Shown: positions 16,426-24,601 of the stretch, one piece after another
Layout of the letters: the number at the start of each line of letters is the position of its first letter
How positions within the stretch are numbered: the first letter of the stretch is position 1
NCBI GenBank assembly: GCA_035687245.1
Contig: DASRYH010000070.1
Coordinates: 1-49,084, forward strand
Length of the DNA: 49,084 nt
Direction of reading: 5' to 3'
Origin: DASRYH01 sp035687245
GTDB lineage: Bacteria; Actinomycetota; Coriobacteriia; Anaerosomatales; PHET01
Translations under genes and position numbers: made by a program
Notes under the pieces: generated by a model
Told to the model about the DNA's origin: nothing
What the model saw: only the letters and a program-made list of their open reading frames with translations
Database searches by the model: none

Positions 16426-16839
16426 ATGCCGAATGAGCCGAAAGCGCTGTGCAGTGAGGCAGGCTTCACCATCATCGAGCTGGCCATCGTCGTCGCGATC
16501 ATGGCAGTACTCCTGCTGATCGCCATCCCGAGGTTCTTGGGCACGCAGTCGAAGGCCGCTGCCAGCGCGTGCTTCGAGAACCAGCGCACCATCGAAGGGG
16601 CGGTTACCGCGTGGCTCGCGCAGGACTCGACCCGCACGAAGGCCGATCTCGAGGGCGTGCTCACTTCGGGCAATCCGCTTGTGGATAGCGGCCAGTTCAG
16701 CCGCCCGCCTCGCTGCCCGGCTTCACCGGATCCCGCCGACCCCAGCGCGCCCACCGTCGCAGAAGGTGCTTACACCATGGACGACGGTGGGAATGTAGAA
16801 CCCTGCAACTACAAGGGCCTCGGGCACGGTCACTACTAA
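16426..16839 (+). CDS. Type IV prepilin-like protein, copy 3 of 3
   Basis: The 137-residue protein has the leader MPNEPKALCSEAG and the prepilin helix FTIIELAIVVAIMAVLLLIA. The mature part repeats the pattern of the other two copies: SACFENQRTIEG, PPRCPASPDPADPSAP, AEGAYTMDDGG and the terminal GLGHGHY. The ATG at 16426 is favoured over the start at 16372 by the ribosome site aaggagag eight bases upstream. Divergence among the copies is moderate, which points to an old duplication with retained function. msrB follows closely. Confidence 0.87.
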   Translation: MPNEPKALCSEAGFTIIELAIVVAIMAVLLLIAIPRFLGTQSKAAASACFENQRTIEGAVTAWLAQDSTRTKADLEGVLTSGNPLVDSGQFSRPPRCPASPDPADPSAPTVAEGAYTMDDGGNVEPCNYKGLGHGHY

Positions 16840-16877
16840 CCCGCCCGGGCCGAGTGCGTCGGACTGGAGCCAAGGCG

Positions 16878-17285
16878 ATGCGCGAGCGGATCACACGAAG
16901 CGATGACGAGTGGAGGGCGACACTCTCGCCCGAGCAGTTCCGCGTACTTCGGCGGGCCGGCACCGAGCCGGCATTCTCTGGGGCGCTCACCGACGTCGAC
17001 GAGCCGGGACTCTATCGCTGCGCGGGTTGCGGCGCCGAGCTCTTCACTTCTGAGACGAAGTTCCATTCAGGCTGCGGCTGGCCGAGCTTCTACGCGCCGA
17101 TTGAGAAGGACGCCGTCACAGAGCACCGTGACGTCTCCTTCGGCATGGAGCGGACCGAGGTGCGCTGTGCTGTCTGCGACGGGCATCTGGGGCACGTCTT
17201 CACCGATGGACCGGCGCCGACGGGGCTGCGCTACTGCATCAACTCGGTTTCACTCGAGTTCGATACGGACAAATACGACAAATAA
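16878..17285 (+). CDS. msrB: Peptide methionine-R-sulfoxide reductase
   Basis: The 135-residue MsrB reduces the R form of methionine sulfoxide in proteins. The zinc-binding pairs CAGCGAELF and CAVCDGHLG, the FHSGCGWPSFY block and the catalytic cysteine in LRYCINSVSLEF are all present, so this is the Cys form. The ATG at 16878 gives a normal family N terminus (MRERITRSDDEW). The copper cluster with Met-rich proteins begins 91 bases downstream; protection of such methionines is a possible link but only an inference. Confidence 0.94.
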   Translation: MRERITRSDDEWRATLSPEQFRVLRRAGTEPAFSGALTDVDEPGLYRCAGCGAELFTSETKFHSGCGWPSFYAPIEKDAVTEHRDVSFGMERTEVRCAVCDGHLGHVFTDGPAPTGLRYCINSVSLEFDTDKYDK

Positions 17286-17376
17286 GATAGGAATTAGTGC
17301 TTTGCGCTTGGCTAGGCATGTCCTTTGCAGTTAAGAGTGGCGCACTACCACGCCGACCCGGGGGATCGATTCACCG

Positions 17377-17733
17377 ATGAAGCTCGCATCGACCAATAGA
17401 AAGGCGCTCATCGCACTCGCGATCGTTGTCGCCTTCGTAGCGATCGTCGTCCCGACGTGTCGCATGGTCGGCTGCTCCATGGGTGCGATGCCTCTGAACG
17501 GCATGGGTATGGCTGGGTTCTGGGGCACCTGTGGCGGCAGCTTCGTTACGAGCGCCGCTCCTGCGGCGGTCGTTCCGTCGGGCGCCGATGCCCTCACGCT
17601 GGCCTTGGTCTCTGTGTTGGCAGCGGCGCTCATCGCCTTCCAGCCGAAGGTTCGTGTCGTGCGCATCACGTCGCACCCGAGCGATCCACCGCCGCCCCCT
17701 GAGGACCCCTTGGGGATGCGCCAGCTGGTTTAG
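17377..17733 (+). CDS. Small membrane protein with a Met/Cys-rich loop, copper cluster
   Basis: I do not recognise a family. The 118-residue protein has two hydrophobic helices, about residues 10-26 and 71-88. Between them is a loop rich in Cys, Met and Gly: CRMVGCSMGAMPLNGMGM followed by GFWGTC. Such spacing of thiol and thioether ligands suits Cu(I). The tail is proline-rich (PSDPPPPPEDP) and probably cytoplasmic. The gene begins the run of copper genes that ends at 23837. A role in sensing or passing copper at the outer membrane face is inferred from composition and context. Confidence 0.7.
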   Translation: MKLASTNRKALIALAIVVAFVAIVVPTCRMVGCSMGAMPLNGMGMAGFWGTCGGSFVTSAAPAAVVPSGADALTLALVSVLAAALIAFQPKVRVVRITSHPSDPPPPPEDPLGMRQLV

Positions 17734-17845
17734 ACCACTTCTCGTGTTGCACGCGCAGCGCCCCTTCGGCATGCGCGCGTGCCCATGCTCTCCGCATGCC
17801 CTCACGGGTGCGCGGACCGCTCACCTTCCGCACGAGGAGTGTTTC

Positions 17846-19180
17846 GTGACTACTACGTTCATCGCATACATGTTCACGCTGGGGCTGGGTACCAGTCTCC
17901 ACTGCGTGTCCATGTGCGGGCCGCTCGTCCTCACCTATGCCGTCAAAGGCACCGAGGGTGGACCGTGGTACCGCAAGATAACCCCGAACGTCGCTTATCA
18001 GGGCGCCAAGGCCGTGAGCTACATGCTCGTCGGTCTGCTCCTAGGCACGATCGGTTCCTTCTTCAACATCGACGCAGTGCGTCCATACATCATGTACCTG
18101 GCCGGCGCGTTCATGATCGTTCTGGGTCTGGGCATGACGGGCCGCTTCCCGTGGGCCGCACGTCTCACGCCGCGCCCGCCGAAAGCCCTCATGAACGCCA
18201 TCATGAAGCTACGCCGCAAGTCGACCTCGGACGCGGCTGCCGGCGAGTCGTCGTTGGCGACGCCGGTGTTCTTCGGCCTCATGACGGGCCTGCTGCCGTG
18301 CGGTCCGCTGATGGCCGCGCAGGTCTCCGCGGCTGCGAGTGGCTCTCCGCTCGCAGGTGCGCTAGGCATGCTGGCGTTCGCGGTCGGAACGGCCCCGCTT
18401 ATGGTGGCCTTCGGCACGGCCGGCTCGCTCATCCCGCTCGCTTGGAAGCAGCGGATGATGACCGTGCTCGCCGTCGGCGTCATGATCTTCGGTCTCGTCT
18501 TCATCAACCGCGGCCTCATGCTCACTGGCTCGCCGGTTACCTTCAACACGCTCAAGAGCGCGGTCGTGGGCACTCAGCCCGCCGCCGAATCGTCTCAGTA
18601 CAAGACGGCTGCCGACGGCGTGGTAGAGATTTCGCTCGCCATCGAGAACGGCCAGTTCGTGCCCTCCGCCGTGACGATTCCGGCCGACAAGCCGGTGCGT
18701 CTGGTGGTCGACCGCCGCGAGAACAACTCATGCTCCGACCAGCTCGCCCTGCCGCAGTTGGGTGTGCTGGCTGATCTCGCGCCCAACGCTGTCACGAAGG
18801 TCGACGTGCCCGCCACCAAGGCTGGCAGCTACACCCTGACCTGTGGCATGGGCATGATGAGTGGCCAGCTCACAGCTGGTGCCGCCGGCGCATCTTCTGG
18901 TGGCGTGAGCCCGCTTCTGTGGCTGCTTGTCGCCGCTGGCGCAACTGCCGGCGTGCTCTACATCGCTCGCAAGAAGCCGGCCGCCGCACCTGCCGCTAAA
19001 GGCAGCGCAGGCGGCTCTAGCGCCAAGCACGGCTCTGCCAAGGGTTCGACGACCAAGGGCGATCGCGCTGCGACTCCCGCTGGCGGACTCTCACTCTCCA
19101 CGGTCGAGTGGACGCTCATTGGCGTCGCTGTGGCCGCCGCCCTGATCGCCGGGCTCGCGCTCGGTGGCTTCTTCTCATAA
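17846..19180 (+). CDS. TauE/SafE-family (DsbD-like) membrane protein fused to a cupredoxin domain
   Basis: The 444-residue protein starts with a six-helix transporter of the family annotated as sulfite exporter TauE/SafE or heavy-metal transport. Two signature motifs are present: LHCVSMCGPL (Cys20, Cys24) and GLLPCGPLMAAQ near residue 151. Residues about 250-345 form a cupredoxin-like domain with NNSCSDQLALPQLG and the copper-type CGMGMMSGQL. Another membrane helix, a Lys/Ala/Gly linker and a final helix (VAVAAALIAGLALGGFF) follow. The GTG at 17846 has gaggag upstream. Copper movement through the membrane and delivery to the outward cupredoxin is the likely role, by analogy with CcoS/CcoA-region DsbD2 proteins. 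Confidence 0.85.
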   Translation: MTTTFIAYMFTLGLGTSLHCVSMCGPLVLTYAVKGTEGGPWYRKITPNVAYQGAKAVSYMLVGLLLGTIGSFFNIDAVRPYIMYLAGAFMIVLGLGMTGRFPWAARLTPRPPKALMNAIMKLRRKSTSDAAAGESSLATPVFFGLMTGLLPCGPLMAAQVSAAASGSPLAGALGMLAFAVGTAPLMVAFGTAGSLIPLAWKQRMMTVLAVGVMIFGLVFINRGLMLTGSPVTFNTLKSAVVGTQPAAESSQYKTAADGVVEISLAIENGQFVPSAVTIPADKPVRLVVDRRENNSCSDQLALPQLGVLADLAPNAVTKVDVPATKAGSYTLTCGMGMMSGQLTAGAAGASSGGVSPLLWLLVAAGATAGVLYIARKKPAAAPAAKGSAGGSSAKHGSAKGSTTKGDRAATPAGGLSLSTVEWTLIGVAVAAALIAGLALGGFFS

Positions 19181-19203
19181 GCCGTCTGAAAGGACTTCAC
19201 GAC

Positions 19204-19740
19204 ATGCAGAACTCAATCAGCCCCCTCCGCTATCTGGTGATCGCCGTACTCATCGGTGGCGTGTTCTTCGGCGCCTACAGCTTCGCGTCGGCACGCAGCC
19301 GCACCGCGAGCGTTCCGGCTACGGCCAGCAAGGCAGGGCTCCAAACCGCCGCCAACAACGGCGGGGCCGGCGGCTCGGGTAGCGCTGCAGGCGGCAGCGG
19401 TTGTGCTTGCTGCGGCTCTTCGGCCCCCACCGCCAACGGCGTGACCGGTGACGAGCTCAAGGGCAGCGCTACGGTGACCGGCGACGTCCAGAAGATCGAC
19501 ATCGACCTGTCTAAGGGCTACTACCAGCCCAACGTCATCACGCTGAAGGCTGGCGTCCCCGCCGAGATCACCTTCGGCCAGAGCACCGGCTGCACCGGTC
19601 AGGTCATCAGCTCTGATCTCGGCTTCTCCGAAGACCTCACGGCAGGCCCGCGCACCGTCACCATCGACAACCCGACGCCGGGCGAGTACGCCTTCAGCTG
19701 CGGCATGCAGATGGTCTACGGCAAGATCGTGGTGCAGTAG
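19204..19740 (+). CDS. Membrane-anchored cupredoxin-like protein with CACC linker
   Basis: The 178-residue protein has one N-terminal anchor helix (residues 8-28). A Gly/Ser/Ala linker carries the cluster GGSGCACCGSS. A C-terminal cupredoxin-like domain at about 85-178 repeats the pattern of the preceding gene: STGCTGQVISSDLGF, then EYAFSCGMQMVYGKIVV, with Cys and CGMxM as likely copper ligands. It starts 23 bases after the TauE fusion. It is probably an extracytoplasmic copper carrier or sink. The extra C-A-C-C cluster in the linker is unusual and could be a second Cu(I) site. Confidence 0.82.
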   Translation: MQNSISPLRYLVIAVLIGGVFFGAYSFASARSRTASVPATASKAGLQTAANNGGAGGSGSAAGGSGCACCGSSAPTANGVTGDELKGSATVTGDVQKIDIDLSKGYYQPNVITLKAGVPAEITFGQSTGCTGQVISSDLGFSEDLTAGPRTVTIDNPTPGEYAFSCGMQMVYGKIVVQ

Positions 19741-19743
19741 CCA

Positions 19744-20010
19744 ATGGCCGACTCCACCACCGGACGCATGATCACCATGTCGATCGACGACCTTAACGTC
19801 GCGGATCGCCGAATGGTCGAACAGGTCCTGCTGCGCGTTGAGGGTGTGAGCGCGTATCGTCTGACCGACGACGGCCTTCTGACCGTCGCGCTCGACCACG
19901 ACGATGACGAACCCCTGCTCAAGACTCTGTTCGTCGCGGGAATACTCCCCCGTATCGAGCACAACATAGAGACACACAGACGCAACCTAGGAGGCCTCCG
20001 TGCCTGCTGA
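19744..20010 (+). CDS. Small HMA-like protein without the CxxC motif
   Basis: The 88-residue soluble protein starts three bases after the cupredoxin gene and overlaps the copA start by 11 bases, so it is translationally coupled to both. Residues 10-75 show the beta-alpha-beta-beta-alpha rhythm of heavy-metal-associated domains (MSIDDLNVADRRMVEQVLLR, VEGVSAYRLTDDGLLTVAL), but the C-x-x-C metal site is absent. The single cysteine is the last residue. It may be a degenerate copper chaperone or a regulator of CopA. The fold is inferred from pattern alone. Confidence 0.65.
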   Translation: MADSTTGRMITMSIDDLNVADRRMVEQVLLRVEGVSAYRLTDDGLLTVALDHDDDEPLLKTLFVAGILPRIEHNIETHRRNLGGLRAC

Positions 20011-22966
20011 CACCACCTACAAGAAGATCACCCTCAACGTCGTCGGGATGCACTGCGGCGCGTGCGAGAAGCTGATCACGATGAACAGCCGAAAGGTCGA
20101 CGGCGTGGTTGCTGCCACCGCCGACGCACAGGCCGGTACGCTCACCGTCTACCTCGAGACCGATCTGGAGCCCCAGGCGTTCCTCGGAGCGATCGTCGAC
20201 TCCGGCTTCACGCCGGGCGACCCGTTCGTCGCCGAAGAATCCGAGGTTGGCGAGTTGCCGGCTGTTCCCGTGGCCGCCGCTCCGCCGGCACCTTCGGCAG
20301 CTCCCGCAGCGACCGATGACGCGAGCTGCGAGACGGGCGCTTGCCCGGTCGTGCCCGCCGAGGTCATCGCACCTGCGCCCAAGGACCCATACGCCGGTCC
20401 CGACACGGCTGACCGCGCAACGCGCGAGTCGACCTACGCCGTCTCCGGCATGACCTGTGCCTCGTGCTCGGCGATCATCGAGAAGACGCTGGCCAAGACC
20501 CCGGGCGTGAGCTCCGGTGTCGTGAACCTTGCCACCGAGAAGCTTGCCGCCACCTACGACCCGAGCATCATCGACGCCGACGGCATCGCTGAGGTCGTCA
20601 ACAAGCTCGGCTACACCGCTACGCTGCTCGACGCCCCGGCCGTCGCCTCGCAGACCTCCGGTCGCGTGACGCTGGCGCTCACGGGCATGACCTGCGCGTC
20701 GTGCGCAACGCTCATCGAGAAGTCGCTTTCGAAGGTCCCCGGCGTGAACGAGGCGCGCGTGAACCTCGCGGTCGAGACCGGCACGATCGACTTCGACCCG
20801 ACCGTCGTGGGCGTCGACGAGCTCATCGCTGCTGTGCGCGGCGCGGGCTACGACGCCATCGTGAAGGTCGACGCCATCCCGGGGGCATCGTCGGGTACCG
20901 ACGTAGCCAAGGAGGCTCAAGCCAAGGCCTACCGCGACGAGAAGCGCATGTTCATCTTCGCGCTCGTGTTCTCGCTGCCGCTGCTCGTAGTGGCAATGGT
21001 GCCGCCGTTCATGATGACGGTGCCGCTGGCACTCTCCGAGTGGCTCGCCGCCAACGTCGGCGGTGCGTGGGCACCCATGGAGGTCGGCAAGCTGCTGATG
21101 TTCGTGCTGGCTACGCCGGTGCAGTTCATTGCCGGCTGGCGCTTCTACAAGGGGGCGTGGGGTGCGCTCAAGCAGCGCACCGGCAACATGGACACGCTCA
21201 TCGCCATCGGTACTTCGGCGGCCTACTTCTACTCGCTCGCGGCGACGTTCGTCCCCGCGCTGTCGATGGAGCCTGTCTTCTACGAGACCGCAGCGCTGCT
21301 CATCACCTTCGTGATGCTCGGCAAGATCCTCGAGTCGCGCGCCAAGGGCCGCACCGGGGACGCCATCAAGAAGCTTATGGGTCTGGCCGCCAAGACCGCG
21401 CGCGTCGTGCGCAGCGGTGAGGAGATCGACATCCCGGTCGAGCAGGTCGTGGCTGGCGACGTCATCGTCGTGCGCCCGGGCGAGAAGGTGCCGGTCGACG
21501 GCATCGTGCTCGAGGGCTCTTCGGCAGTCGACGAGTCGATGCTTACCGGCGAGTCGATTCCTGTTGAGAAGAACGTCGGCGACACCGTCATCGGTGCCAC
21601 GATGAACAAGCTGGGCAGCTTCAAGTTCCGCGCGACCAAGGTCGGCGCCGACACCGCGCTCGCCCAGATCGTCCGGCTCGTCGAAGACGCCCAAGGCTCC
21701 AAGGCCCCCGTGCAGCGCTTCGCGGACCGCATCTCGGCCATCTTCGTGCCGGCCGTGGTCAGCATCGCTGTAGGCACGTTCCTCGTTTGGCTCTTCGTCG
21801 TGCCGCTCTTCGCCAACCCCGAGCTCTACATGGCCGTTACGCCGTTCGTGAAGGCGCTGCTGGCCGGCACCGCAGTCGTCGTGGTCGCGTGCCCCTGCGC
21901 GCTCGGCCTCGCTACGCCGACCGCCATCATGGTGGGCACCGGCAAGGGCGCTGAGAACGGCATCCTCATCAAGTCCGGCGAGGCGCTTGAGACCGCCTAC
22001 AAGCTCAACGCCATCGTCTTCGACAAGACCGGCACGCTCACTCACGGCAAGCCCGAGGTCACCGATGTCGTGCTCGCCGAAGGCCACGACGAGCGCCGCA
22101 TGTTCTCAATGGCGGCCGCACTCGAGCGCAACTCCGAGCACCCGCTGGCCGAGGCTGTCGTGAACCGCGCGAAGGCCGACGAGATCACGCTGCCCGAGGT
22201 TGAAGGCTTCACCGCCGTCCCCGGTCACGGGGTCGAGGGCAACGTCAACGGCATGCGCGTCGCCTTCGGCAACCGCAAGCTCATGGTGCGCGAAGGCATC
22301 GACATCTCGGCATACGAGGATCGGATCGCCGATCTCGAGAACGAGGGCAAGACCGTCATGCTCGTGGGCGTGAACGGCGCGAAGCTGGCCGGCATGGTCG
22401 CCGTGGCCGACACGCTCAAGCCGAACTCGGCCGAAGCGGTCACCCGCCTCACCAAGATCGGCGTCGAGGTCTTCATGATCACCGGCGACAACCGCCGCAC
22501 CGCCGAAGCGATCGCGCGCGAGGCCGGCATCGCGCCGGACCATGTGCTCGCAGAGGTGCTTCCCGAGCACAAGGCCGAAGAGGTCGCCAAGCTCCAGGCT
22601 GCTGGCAAGTCGGTCGCGATGGTGGGCGACGGCATCAACGACACGCCGGCGCTTGCGCAGGCCGACGTCGGTATCGCGATGGGCGCGGGCACCGACGTGG
22701 CCATGGAGACCGGCGGCATCGTGCTCATCAAGAACGACCTGCGTGACGTGGTGACGGCTATCGAGCTGTCGCGCGCCACGATGCGAAAGATCCGTCAGAA
22801 CTTCTTCTGGGCGCTCGGCTACAACACGCTGGGCATCCCGGTCGCGGCGTTGGGGCTGCTCAGGCCCGAACTCGCCGGTGCCGCGATGGCGCTCTCAAGC
22901 GTCAGCGTCGTCACCAGCTCGCTGCTGCTTCGCCGCTTCAAGCCCAGCATGGCCAAGAACGCCTAG
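20000..22966 (+). CDS. copA: Cu(+)-exporting P1B-type ATPase with three HMA domains
   Basis: The 988-residue protein pumps Cu(I) out of the cytoplasm. Three N-terminal metal-binding domains carry GMHCGAC (Cys19/22), GMTCASC (Cys153/156) and GMTCASC (Cys232/235). Between the first and second is an Ala/Pro linker with an extra SCETGACP cysteine pair. The P-type core has the TGE actuator loop (LTGESIPVEK), the transport motif CPCALG near residue 632, DKTGTLT with the phosphorylated Asp near 675, the SEHPLAEA nucleotide-domain motif and GDGINDTPALAQADVG. The GTG at 20000 follows aggaggcc. The first domain (GMHCGAC) differs from the other two and may be the docking site of a dedicated chaperone. 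Confidence 0.96.
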   Translation: MPADTTYKKITLNVVGMHCGACEKLITMNSRKVDGVVAATADAQAGTLTVYLETDLEPQAFLGAIVDSGFTPGDPFVAEESEVGELPAVPVAAAPPAPSAAPAATDDASCETGACPVVPAEVIAPAPKDPYAGPDTADRATRESTYAVSGMTCASCSAIIEKTLAKTPGVSSGVVNLATEKLAATYDPSIIDADGIAEVVNKLGYTATLLDAPAVASQTSGRVTLALTGMTCASCATLIEKSLSKVPGVNEARVNLAVETGTIDFDPTVVGVDELIAAVRGAGYDAIVKVDAIPGASSGTDVAKEAQAKAYRDEKRMFIFALVFSLPLLVVAMVPPFMMTVPLALSEWLAANVGGAWAPMEVGKLLMFVLATPVQFIAGWRFYKGAWGALKQRTGNMDTLIAIGTSAAYFYSLAATFVPALSMEPVFYETAALLITFVMLGKILESRAKGRTGDAIKKLMGLAAKTARVVRSGEEIDIPVEQVVAGDVIVVRPGEKVPVDGIVLEGSSAVDESMLTGESIPVEKNVGDTVIGATMNKLGSFKFRATKVGADTALAQIVRLVEDAQGSKAPVQRFADRISAIFVPAVVSIAVGTFLVWLFVVPLFANPELYMAVTPFVKALLAGTAVVVVACPCALGLATPTAIMVGTGKGAENGILIKSGEALETAYKLNAIVFDKTGTLTHGKPEVTDVVLAEGHDERRMFSMAAALERNSEHPLAEAVVNRAKADEITLPEVEGFTAVPGHGVEGNVNGMRVAFGNRKLMVREGIDISAYEDRIADLENEGKTVMLVGVNGAKLAGMVAVADTLKPNSAEAVTRLTKIGVEVFMITGDNRRTAEAIAREAGIAPDHVLAEVLPEHKAEEVAKLQAAGKSVAMVGDGINDTPALAQADVGIAMGAGTDVAMETGGIVLIKNDLRDVVTAIELSRATMRKIRQNFFWALGYNTLGIPVAALGLLRPELAGAAMALSSVSVVTSSLLLRRFKPSMAKNA

Positions 22967-22988
22967 AGACGAAGAGGACTAGAACACC

Positions 22989-23837
22989 ATGAACACCACC
23001 ATCAAGCGCTCCGCGCGCGTGGCACTTGTAGCGGCACTTGTCGCAGGAGCAATCGCGCTCACCGGATGCGTCGCCAACCCGGCTCAGGCCGAGAAGAGCA
23101 GTAACCCGGACGTCTGGGGCTACGTCGCTTCGGCAGACAAGGCCCAGCTCGATATCTCCGAGGCGCAGCTGGACGCCCAGGAGCTCGTCGTGAAGCGCGT
23201 GCAGGTTCCGGATGACGCGTGGGTCGTCGTGCACATCGACGACGGCGGCAAGCCGGGCATGCGTGTCGGCCTAAAGCACGTGGACCGTGGCGAGAGCACG
23301 AACGTGAAGGTGAAGCTCAAGGACGTCACCTCGCCGAAGGTCATCGTCGCGATTCATGCTGACCGCGGCACCGACAAGAAGTTCGACTTCGACATGATGA
23401 ACAAGGAGATGAGCCCCGACAGACCGTTCTTCGTGAACGAGAAGGAGCTCGCTAAGGTCGTCACCGTGCGCGAGTTCGGCGTGAAGGCGAATGCCGGCGA
23501 GGCTGCGATCACCGTCTCGCCGCAGCCGGGCGCGAAGGAGTCCATCGTGATCGGCCAGGCGATAACGCCGACGGACGCATGGGTCGTCGTGCACCTCGAT
23601 GTCGACGGTGCGCCGGGCGCGCGAGTTGGCCTTCTGCACATCCCCGCTGGAACGAACGAGAACTTCGAGGTGAAGCTGGACCCGGTGCCGCTCACCGACA
23701 AGCTGCTCGTCGCCGTCCACCCGGACCGTGGGCAGGCAGGTCTCTTCGAGTTCGACATGATGGACAAGCTCAACAGCCCGGACCAGCCGTTCTTCGTGAA
23801 CGGCGAAGAGGTCGCGACGGCTGTCCCGGTCAAGTAG
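22989..23837 (+). CDS. Lipoprotein with two tandem DUF7282-like domains
   Basis: The 282-residue protein has a lipoprotein signal with the lipobox LTGC, so it is expected to be anchored outside the membrane. The rest is two tandem copies of a domain of about 100 residues. Aligned blocks are AWVVVHIDDGGKPG and AWVVVHLDVDGAPG, VAIHADRG and VAVHPDRG, then FDFDMMNKEMSPDRPFFVN and FEFDMMDKLNSPDQPFFVN. This resembles DUF7282-type domains. Conserved His, Asp and Met pairs could bind metal. It is the last gene of the copper cluster, 22 bases after copA, and is followed by a strong terminator. Confidence 0.8.
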   Translation: MNTTIKRSARVALVAALVAGAIALTGCVANPAQAEKSSNPDVWGYVASADKAQLDISEAQLDAQELVVKRVQVPDDAWVVVHIDDGGKPGMRVGLKHVDRGESTNVKVKLKDVTSPKVIVAIHADRGTDKKFDFDMMNKEMSPDRPFFVNEKELAKVVTVREFGVKANAGEAAITVSPQPGAKESIVIGQAITPTDAWVVVHLDVDGAPGARVGLLHIPAGTNENFEVKLDPVPLTDKLLVAVHPDRGQAGLFEFDMMDKLNSPDQPFFVNGEEVATAVPVK

Positions 23838-23850
23838 CTACGGCCTCAAG

Positions 23851-23883
23851 AGGGGAGCTGCCCGTCGCGGGTGGCTCCCCTTT
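23851..23883 (+). terminator. Terminator of the copper cluster
   Basis: The stem aggggagc-tg-ccc pairs with ggg-tg-gctcccct and is followed directly by a run of T (ttttcg). It ends the transcript that covers 17377-23837. Confidence 0.92.
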
Positions 23884-23977
23884 TCGTTTACGCTGTCGCC
23901 GAAATGGCGACCGGGCGTAGTGACGCAGCCGCCGAATTGAGGTCACCGGGCGACAGACACGCTGGAAAGGACGCGAA

Positions 23978-24601
23978 GTGCGACTCTTGGTTATCGGAGC
24001 GGCAGGCAAGACCGGCGGTCATCTCGTCGAGCAGGCGCTCGGCCACGGCCACGAAGTGACCGCCTTCATCCACTCGACGCCACTGGCGATCGAGCATGCA
24101 CAGCTCGAGGTTGTGCGCGGCGACGTTCGCGACTTCGACGCGGTTTCCGCTGCTGTTGCCGGGCACACTGGCGTCGCCATCACCATTGGCTACGGGGGCA
24201 AGCCCGTCACCGGGATGCACGAGGCTGCCGCCGCCAACGTCGTACATGCAATGGCGGTGAGCGGTGCGACGCGGCTCGCCGCGATGAGCGCGTCGGGCGC
24301 GTTCAACCGAGACAACCCGAACTTCTCGCTGGCTGCACGCGCGATGATCGCGGGGCGCTCCAAGGCCTACGACGACCTCGAGGCGATGGAGCGTCGCATC
24401 ATGGCTTCTGATCTCGATTGGACGATCGTGCGGCCTGTCGGCCTGTCCAACGACGATGCCACTGGGCACTACCGCGTCATGCTCGACGGCTCGATACCCG
24501 CCAAGCACAAGCGCATCGCGCGCGCTGATGTCGCAGCGGTGTTGCTCAAAGCGCTTGAGACCGACACCTACCGCAGAAAGACCGTCGTGGTCGCTGGCTG
24601 A
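23978..24601 (+). CDS. NAD(P)-binding Rossmann protein (NmrA/atypical SDR type)
   Basis: The 207-residue protein begins with the dinucleotide-binding motif VIGAAGKTGGHLVEQAL and continues with the atypical short-chain dehydrogenase pattern: GDVRDFDAVSAAVAGH, a Met-Ser-Ala-Ser segment in place of the catalytic Ser, and WTIVRPVGLSN. These proteins act as NAD(P)H-dependent reductases or as redox sensors; no substrate can be named. The GTG at 23978 has the ribosome site ggaaagga. The 3' end overlaps the convergent HD-GYP gene by 34 bases. Confidence 0.83.
   Translation: MRLLVIGAAGKTGGHLVEQALGHGHEVTAFIHSTPLAIEHAQLEVVRGDVRDFDAVSAAVAGHTGVAITIGYGGKPVTGMHEAAAANVVHAMAVSGATRLAAMSASGAFNRDNPNFSLAARAMIAGRSKAYDDLEAMERRIMASDLDWTIVRPVGLSNDDATGHYRVMLDGSIPAKHKRIARADVAAVLLKALETDTYRRKTVVVAG

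Noticed and set aside
19919..22087. A 722-codon open frame on the minus strand opposite copA
   Set aside because: It is a GC-driven shadow of copA, which has every P-type ATPase motif. The antisense product is Arg/His/Asp-rich and low in complexity, with no recognisable domain.
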